The notes below the pieces were generated by a model. That model worked only from the letters and a program-made list of their open reading frames with translations. It was not told the DNA's origin and did no database searches. 11,090 bases of DNA from an uncultured Ezakiella sp. (GTDB taxonomy: Bacteria > Bacillota > Clostridia > Tissierellales > Peptoniphilaceae), in assembly GCA_947293975.1 (NCBI GenBank), contig CAMYPV010000042.1, positions 1 to 11,090 of the forward strand. Reading direction: 5' to 3'. This document shows positions 6,847-11,090 of the stretch, one piece after another. Numbering within the stretch: position 1 is the stretch's first letter; each line of letters begins with the position of its first letter. The position numbers were made by a program, and so were the translations under genes.

Positions 6847-8306
6847 TATTTATTCATCAACTCCATCATTGCGTCGTATACAAATTGTACTTGTGTTCCT
6901 ACGATTACTTGTAATGCGTTCTTGCTTGGTCTTACAATTCCTGAAATTCCAGTTGATTTGATTTGATTTTCATTTACTTTTGTTTCGTCTTTTAATTCGA
7001 ATCTAAGTCTTGTGATGCAATAGTGTAGAGTTTCTACATTTTCTTTGCCGCCAACACCTGCTAAAATTGTTTCTGCCATTTTTTTGTAGTCAGTATCTGC
7101 TGCAAATTCTTTGCCTTCAGTTTCTGTTGCTTCGTCATTTCTGCCTGGTGTTTTTAGATTGAATTTTTCAATTAAGACTTTGAATAGGAAGTAATATACG
7201 AAGAATGTTACAACGCCCATTGCCATTAATAGTAATGGTTTGTTTGCAACTGGGTTTTTAAGACTTAGTAAGTAGTCGATTAGACCTGCACTAAATCCAA
7301 ATCCTGCTGTTGATTGTAATAATGCTGCAATTGTTAGTGATATACCTGATAAAATTGCGTGCAATAGATATAGTCCTGGTGCTAGGAACATAAATGAGAA
7401 TTCTATTGGCTCTGTAAGTCCTGTTACAACTGTTGCCAAAATTCCTGCCATCATTAATGCGCTAACTTCTTTTCTGCGTTCTGGTTTTGCAGTTTTAATA
7501 ATTGCAAGTGCTGCGCCTGGTAAACCGAACATCATAATTGGGAAAAATCCTGCTTGATACATACCTGTTACACCTTTAACAGCTGCTCCAGTTTTTAATG
7601 CTTCTGCACCGCCCAAGAAATTGTGAATGTCGTTTATTCCTGCAATGTCAAACCAGAATACTGAGTTTAATGCGTGGTGAAGACCTGTTGGGATTAATAA
7701 TCTATTGAAGAATCCGTAAATACCTGCACCCCAAGGTCCAAGTCCAACCATCCATTCGCCGAATGATACTAGTACTGAGTAAATCATTGGCCATACATAA
7801 TAGAACACGCCTGAAACTGCAATCATTACAAATGATGTTACGATTGGGGTCATTCTACGTCCTGAGAAGAATGCCAATGCGTCTGGTAATTTTTTGTTTG
7901 AGAATTTGTTATAAACCTCTGCTGCAACCACACCGGATAAGATACCGATAAATGTGTTGCTGATTTTGCCAAATCCTTCAGCTGCTAGTGGAGCTTCGCC
8001 GTTTCTTAACATTGTTACCGTGCCTTCACTTAGTAATGTTGTGATTGTTAAGAATGCAACTAATCCTGACAATGCTGCTGCACCGTTTGAGTCTTTACTC
8101 ATTCCGTATGCAACACCAACTGCAAATATGATTGGTAAGTTGTCTATAATTGCACCGCCAGATTTGATTAAAAATGCTGCAAGTGCATTTGATGTTCCCC
8201 ATCCACTTGGGTCGATTGCATAACCAAGTCCGAGCAAGATTGCTGCGAGTGGTAATACTGCTACTGGTTGCATTAATGAGCGACCTAGTTTTTGTAAATA
8301 TTTCAT
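6846..8306 (-). CDS. nagE: PTS EIICB permease, probably N-acetylglucosamine-specific (NagE-like)
   Basis: This membrane transporter takes up a sugar and phosphorylates it, here most likely GlcNAc to GlcNAc-6-phosphate. The 486-residue product begins MKYLQKLGRSLMQPVAVLPL. The multi-span EIIC domain covers about 1-385, with GGAIIDNLPIIFAVGVA (50-66), NRLLIPTGLHHALNSVFWF (201-219) and GLTEPIEFSFMFLAPGLY (296-313). A charged linker (385-405) leads to EIIB, with the phosphorylated Cys in LHYCITRLRFEL (C430). Specificity is read from overall similarity to NagE and from the divergent nagA; a glucose permease (PtsG) is the alternative. The ATG at 8306 is preceded by AAGGAGGA. The longer frame from 8366 would run through the predicted -10 box and is rejected. 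It is co-transcribed with the EIIA gene, which follows with a 1-bp overlap. Confidence 0.9.
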   Translation of the reverse strand: MKYLQKLGRSLMQPVAVLPLAAILLGLGYAIDPSGWGTSNALAAFLIKSGGAIIDNLPIIFAVGVAYGMSKDSNGAAALSGLVAFLTITTLLSEGTVTMLRNGEAPLAAEGFGKISNTFIGILSGVVAAEVYNKFSNKKLPDALAFFSGRRMTPIVTSFVMIAVSGVFYYVWPMIYSVLVSFGEWMVGLGPWGAGIYGFFNRLLIPTGLHHALNSVFWFDIAGINDIHNFLGGAEALKTGAAVKGVTGMYQAGFFPIMMFGLPGAALAIIKTAKPERRKEVSALMMAGILATVVTGLTEPIEFSFMFLAPGLYLLHAILSGISLTIAALLQSTAGFGFSAGLIDYLLSLKNPVANKPLLLMAMGVVTFFVYYFLFKVLIEKFNLKTPGRNDEATETEGKEFAADTDYKKMAETILAGVGGKENVETLHYCITRLRFELKDETKVNENQIKSTGISGIVRPSKNALQVIVGTQVQFVYDAMMELMNK

Positions 8307-8310
8307 ATTA

Positions 8311-8318
8311 TCCTCCTT
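8311..8318 (-). promoter_or_regulatory. nagE ribosome binding site
   Basis: Read on the minus strand, AAGGAGGA is followed by TAAT and then ATG at 8306. This strong site decides the start over the upstream in-frame start at 8366. Confidence 0.88.
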
Positions 8319-8329
8319 ATAATTACATC

Positions 8330-8345
8330 TGTGATTCGTATCACT
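8330..8345. promoter_or_regulatory. Palindromic operator candidate TGTGA-N6-TCACT
   Basis: TGTGA (8330-8334), TTCGTA, TCACT (8341-8345) includes a perfect 5-bp inverted repeat, GTGAT/ATCAC. Two copies of ATTACAT (8322-8328 and 8347-8353) flank it as direct repeats. The form equals the Crp/Fnr-family box known in Bacillus (TGTGA-N6-TCACT). It falls at the predicted nagE transcription start, a position suited to repression, and about 80-95 bases upstream of the nagA start. A GntR-type regulator is an alternative. In nagE RNA it would form a weak 5-bp hairpin at the 5' end. Confidence 0.5.
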
Positions 8346-8351
8346 GATTAC

Positions 8352-8380
8352 ATTATACCATAGCATTTTTTTAATTGAAA
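8352..8380 (-). promoter_or_regulatory. nagE promoter
   Basis: On the minus strand, TATAAT (8357-8352) is preceded by TGG, giving an extended -10 TGGTATAAT. A weak -35, TTTCAA (8380-8375), lies 17 bases upstream. The predicted start is near 8345, which leaves a leader of about 39 bases. Confidence 0.72.
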
Positions 8381-8410
8381 GAGATTTGATAAAATTTCTT
8401 TATTAGAATT

Positions 8411-8427
8411 TATAATTGTGGTATAAT
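8411..8427 (+). promoter_or_regulatory. nagA promoter -10 region (two TATAAT copies)
   Basis: TATAAT occurs at 8411-8416 and again at 8422-8427. The second lies in the extended -10 TGGTATAAT (8419-8427), the same nonamer as in the nagE promoter. No good -35 stands 17 bases before the second. TTGATA (8386-8391) lies 19 bases before the first. If the second is used, transcription begins almost at the Shine-Dalgarno sequence. Confidence 0.65.
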
Positions 8428-8433
8428 AAATTT

Positions 8434-8440
8434 AAGGAGG
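8434..8440 (+). promoter_or_regulatory. nagA ribosome binding site
   Basis: AAGGAGG lies six bases before the ATG at 8447 and matches the anti-Shine-Dalgarno sequence well, which fixes the start. Confidence 0.88.
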
Positions 8441-8446
8441 ATTCTG

Positions 8447-9553
8447 ATGAAATTTTTTGGCGGAAAAGTTTTTTATAACGACAGTTTTAAAAATATAGAT
8501 TTTGAAATACAGGGCGAGAGATTTAAAACGTTTGGCGATTTTAAATCGAACGATGCAATTGATCTTACAAATAAAATTATAATTCCAGGTCTTACAGATA
8601 TTCACACGCACGGCGCAATGAATGCCGATACTTGTGATGGAAAAATTGAGAGTATTAATAAATTTGCAAAATATATGATGAATTGTGGCATCACTCAGTT
8701 TATGCCTACAACGATGACTTACACCGAAGATATTTTATCGGGGATTTTTGCAAGCATAAGGGCGTATGACAATAGCTATGCACAGGTTGTGGGGATTCAT
8801 ATGGAAGGTCCTTTTATTGCTCACAATAAAATCGGTGCGCAAAATCCTAAGTATATTTTAAAACCAAATGCTGACATGACAAGAAGGCTCGACAATTTAT
8901 CGGGCGGGTTATTAAAAATAATCAGCGTTGCGCCTGAAGTTGAGGGTGCTTATGAATACGCAAGAGAGCTTGGCGACGAATATATTATTAGCATTGCTCA
9001 TACAGATTGCGATTATGATACGGCAATTAAAGCCTATGAATGTGGATTTTCACATTTGACTCATATGTATAACGCCATGAATGGAATTCATCACAGAAAT
9101 CCGGGGCCAATTATTGCGAGTTACGAGAAGGCTAAGACGGTTGAATTGATTACAGATGGCGTGCATATTCACCCTGCTGTTGTAAGATTTAGTTTTGACA
9201 TTATGGGTGATAGGATTGTTTTAATTTCTGATTCTATGCGCGCAACAGGATTGTCTGATGGAATTTATGATCTTGGTGGACAAGATGTAGAAGTAAAAGG
9301 AAACACAGCAAGGCTTGTCGACAAAGGAAATATTGCAGGTTCTGCAACAAATTTGTTCGATTGTATGAAGACTGCAATTAAAATGGGCGTTGATCCAGAA
9401 ATGGCTATAAAATCTGCGAGCGTTATACCAGCAAGACGTGTCGGGCTTTCGGATATGGGCGAAATTAAGGAAAATTATTATGCGAACTTCTTGGTTCTTG
9501 ACGAAGACTATAATTTAGAATCTGTTTATATTAAGGGGGTTAAGAGATGTTAA
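8447..9553 (+). CDS. nagA: N-acetylglucosamine-6-phosphate deacetylase
   Basis: This cytoplasmic enzyme converts GlcNAc-6-phosphate to glucosamine-6-phosphate and acetate, the first catabolic step after PTS uptake. The 368-residue product is an amidohydrolase-fold enzyme near the usual NagA length. Visible motifs are PGLTDIHTHG (H53, H55), HMEGPF with the metal ligand Glu (E120), SIAHTDCDYDTA (H185), LTHMYNAM (H206), DGVHIHP (238-243), LISDSM with the catalytic Asp (D262) and AGSATNL (297-303). The C-terminal strand FLVLDEDYNLESVYIKG closes the small beta domain. Nothing appears truncated. It is transcribed away from nagE, and its 3' end overlaps ptsI by 7 bp, so the two form an operon. No nagB (glucosamine-6-phosphate deaminase) is in the window; it may lie elsewhere. 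Confidence 0.96.
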   Translation: MKFFGGKVFYNDSFKNIDFEIQGERFKTFGDFKSNDAIDLTNKIIIPGLTDIHTHGAMNADTCDGKIESINKFAKYMMNCGITQFMPTTMTYTEDILSGIFASIRAYDNSYAQVVGIHMEGPFIAHNKIGAQNPKYILKPNADMTRRLDNLSGGLLKIISVAPEVEGAYEYARELGDEYIISIAHTDCDYDTAIKAYECGFSHLTHMYNAMNGIHHRNPGPIIASYEKAKTVELITDGVHIHPAVVRFSFDIMGDRIVLISDSMRATGLSDGIYDLGGQDVEVKGNTARLVDKGNIAGSATNLFDCMKTAIKMGVDPEMAIKSASVIPARRVGLSDMGEIKENYYANFLVLDEDYNLESVYIKGVKRC

Positions 9554-11090
9554 AAATTGAAGCAAAAGGTGTTTCAAATGGAATTGCGATTGCAAAGATT
9601 CATGTGATGGATAGAGACGATGATATTAAAGCTGAAAAAACTTCTGATAAATCTCATGAATCAAAGCGAGTTAAAATTGCACTTGCAAAGGCAAATGAGA
9701 AGCTTGAAGCATTAAAATCTAAAATAGACGGAGATGAGGCTGAAATTTTTTCTGCTCATCAAATGATGCTTGAAGACCCTGAACTTATAAACACGATTGA
9801 CTCATATATCGAGCAAGATTATAGTGCGGAATACTCTGTGTTTAAAGCAAAGGAAGATTTAAAAGAAATTTTTTATTCAATGGAAGACGAATATTTTAGG
9901 GCCAGAGCAAATGATATTGAAGATGTGCTTATGCGCGTAATTAGAATTCTTGAGGGCAAGGAAGGCACAGAACTTAGCGGCGAATATATTTTATTGTCGG
10001 ATGAATTGTATCCCTCGGAAACTCTTGAGATGGATTTTCAAAACATCAAGGGTATAGTCACAATTCGTGGATCTGAAACATCGCACACCACGATTTTGGC
10101 AAATAATTTAAAAATTCCTGCACTTATATCTGTGCAAATTGGAGATATTGAGGCATGTGACAACAAACTTGGAATAATTGATGGTCGTGATGGAATTTTT
10201 ATTATTGATCCGACCGATGAAGTTATTGAAGAATATAAGCTAAAGATGAAGGAAATTGGCAAACGTTCACAAGAACTTAACAAATACAAAGATGAACCTG
10301 CAATTACAAAGTCTGGCAAGCGCATAGGCATTTATGCAAATATTGGCAGCGATATTGAAGCTGAAGCGGCATTTGATAATGGCGCAGAGGGTGTAGGTCT
10401 CTTTAGATCAGAGTTTTTATTCTTGGGCAGAAAAAATGCTCCGGATGAAGAGGAGCAGTTTAGAGCATATAAAAACGCTGTTAACTATATGAATGGAAAG
10501 CCAGTTATTATAAGAACAATGGACATTGGTGCTGACAAGCAGGTGGATTATCTCGACTTGGATGATGAGGATAATCCGCAAATGGGATTGCGTGCAATTA
10601 GAATTTCTCTAAAGAAACCAGAGTTATTTAAAATTCAACTAAGAGCATTGCTTAGAGCGGCACATTTTGGTCCTTTAAAAATAATGCTTCCGATGATAAT
10701 TTCTGTTGATGAAATAAATAAGACGAAAGCATTAATTGAAAAGTGCAAATGTGAACTTAAATCAAGTGGCGTTGAATATGGAAAGGTTGAGCTTGGCATA
10801 ATGATTGAAACGCCAGCCGCTGCAATTACTGCTGATGAGCTTGGAAAGCAAGTCGACTTTTTCTCAATTGGAACGAATGATCTTGTAAGCTATACTCTTG
10901 CAGTTGATAGAACAAATTCTGACATTGCAGAGTATCTCGACAGCCATCACGAAGCGGTCAAGAGACTTATTAAAATGACTGCCGAAGCTGCACACAAAAA
11001 CAATATAGACGTAGGTATTTGCGGCGCATTGGGTGCAGATATAAGTTTGCTTGACTTTTTCTTGGAAATTGGCATTGACGAACTCTCTGT
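9547..11090 (+). CDS. ptsI: PTS Enzyme I (PEP-protein phosphotransferase), 3' end outside window
   Basis: This cytoplasmic enzyme transfers phosphate from PEP to HPr at the head of the PTS. The frame runs from ATG 9547, inside the end of nagA, to the window edge (514 codons and two bases). About 60 C-terminal residues are missing compared with the E. coli enzyme. GGGGG at 9535-9539 is the likely ribosome binding site. An N-terminal HPr-binding helical region (about 25-125) is followed by the phosphohistidine domain with RGSETSHTTILA (H180). The PEP-binding barrel has GLFRSEFLF (R287), IIRTMDIGADK (R323), NPQMGLRAIR, IMIETPAAA (E421), FFSIGTNDLVSYTLAVDR (N444, R455) and ICGALGAD (C492). The active His and Cys are present. 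The surrounding motifs differ from the usual GGRTSH...AR and CGE forms. No HPr gene is in the window. Confidence 0.94.
   Translation, partial: MLKIEAKGVSNGIAIAKIHVMDRDDDIKAEKTSDKSHESKRVKIALAKANEKLEALKSKIDGDEAEIFSAHQMMLEDPELINTIDSYIEQDYSAEYSVFKAKEDLKEIFYSMEDEYFRARANDIEDVLMRVIRILEGKEGTELSGEYILLSDELYPSETLEMDFQNIKGIVTIRGSETSHTTILANNLKIPALISVQIGDIEACDNKLGIIDGRDGIFIIDPTDEVIEEYKLKMKEIGKRSQELNKYKDEPAITKSGKRIGIYANIGSDIEAEAAFDNGAEGVGLFRSEFLFLGRKNAPDEEEQFRAYKNAVNYMNGKPVIIRTMDIGADKQVDYLDLDDEDNPQMGLRAIRISLKKPELFKIQLRALLRAAHFGPLKIMLPMIISVDEINKTKALIEKCKCELKSSGVEYGKVELGIMIETPAAAITADELGKQVDFFSIGTNDLVSYTLAVDRTNSDIAEYLDSHHEAVKRLIKMTAEAAHKNNIDVGICGALGADISLLDFFLEIGIDELS

Noticed and set aside
6528..6961. Plus-strand frames inside the EIIA and nagE genes
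   Set aside because: They are shadows of well-supported minus-strand PTS genes, with unnatural composition such as Leu/Arg-rich runs.
8330..8345. Catabolite-responsive element (CcpA cre) reading of the palindrome
   Set aside because: The central CG is present, but the outer TG/CA positions are shifted by one base from the cre consensus.
8307..8366. 20-residue N-terminal extension of NagE
   Set aside because: The extension covers the predicted -10 box and the AAGGAGGA site; NagE proteins begin near the MKYLQKLGR-like segment.
8307..8446. Antiterminator (RAT/LicT-type) element in the nagE leader
   Set aside because: The leader is only about 39 bases and has no overlapping terminator stem.
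10038..10331. Minus-strand 97-residue frame
   Set aside because: It lies entirely opposite ptsI, whose motifs are clear on the plus strand.

Overview
The window comes from a low-GC Gram-positive bacterium. The supporting signs are strongly AT-rich codon use, AAGGAGG-type ribosome binding sites, an IPKTG cell-wall sorting signal, a class B sortase and a PTS for N-acetylglucosamine (GlcNAc). The style of the surface protein and the clostridia-like Enzyme I would fit an anaerobic coccus of the Peptoniphilaceae/Tissierellia type. That placement is an impression from sequence style, not a demonstrated assignment.

Layout. (1) Bases 2-5422, +: the 3' part of a very large secreted surface protein, open at the left edge of the window, with at least 1806 residues visible. 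It has Lys/Asp-rich beta-type segments, three helical or coiled-coil segments, an Ig-like stretch, a Cna-B-like domain, a proline-rich wall-spanning region and a C-terminal IPKTG anchor. It ends at a strong intrinsic terminator (5470-5501). (2) Bases 5571-6275, +: a class B sortase. (3) Bases 6337-6379: a terminator shared by convergent transcripts. (4) Bases 8306-6382, -: a GlcNAc/glucose-family PTS permease (EIICB, nagE-like) and a separate EIIA gene, joined by a TAATG stop/start overlap. (5) Bases 8307-8446: a divergent control region with recognisable promoters in both directions and a palindrome of the form TGTGA-N6-TCACT at the predicted nagE transcription start. (6) Bases 8447-9553, +: nagA, GlcNAc-6-phosphate deacetylase. 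It overlaps by 7 bp (7) ptsI, PTS Enzyme I, 9547 to beyond the right edge.

How the genes work together. Enzyme I takes phosphate from PEP and passes it through HPr (not in the window) to EIIA, then to EIIB and the imported sugar. NagE delivers GlcNAc-6-phosphate, and NagA deacetylates it to glucosamine-6-phosphate. Right of 6382 is therefore a compact GlcNAc uptake and catabolism unit that carries its own Enzyme I. Left of 6336 is a cell-wall adhesin-like protein with a sortase that may anchor it. The two halves are transcribed convergently and have no shared operon.

The least ordinary points are the large, mostly unrecognised surface protein, the class B sortase next to an IPKTG substrate, departures from the usual active-site motifs in Enzyme I, and the palindrome in the nagE/nagA divergent promoter region. 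I saw no RNA genes, CRISPR array, insertion sequence or phage genes.
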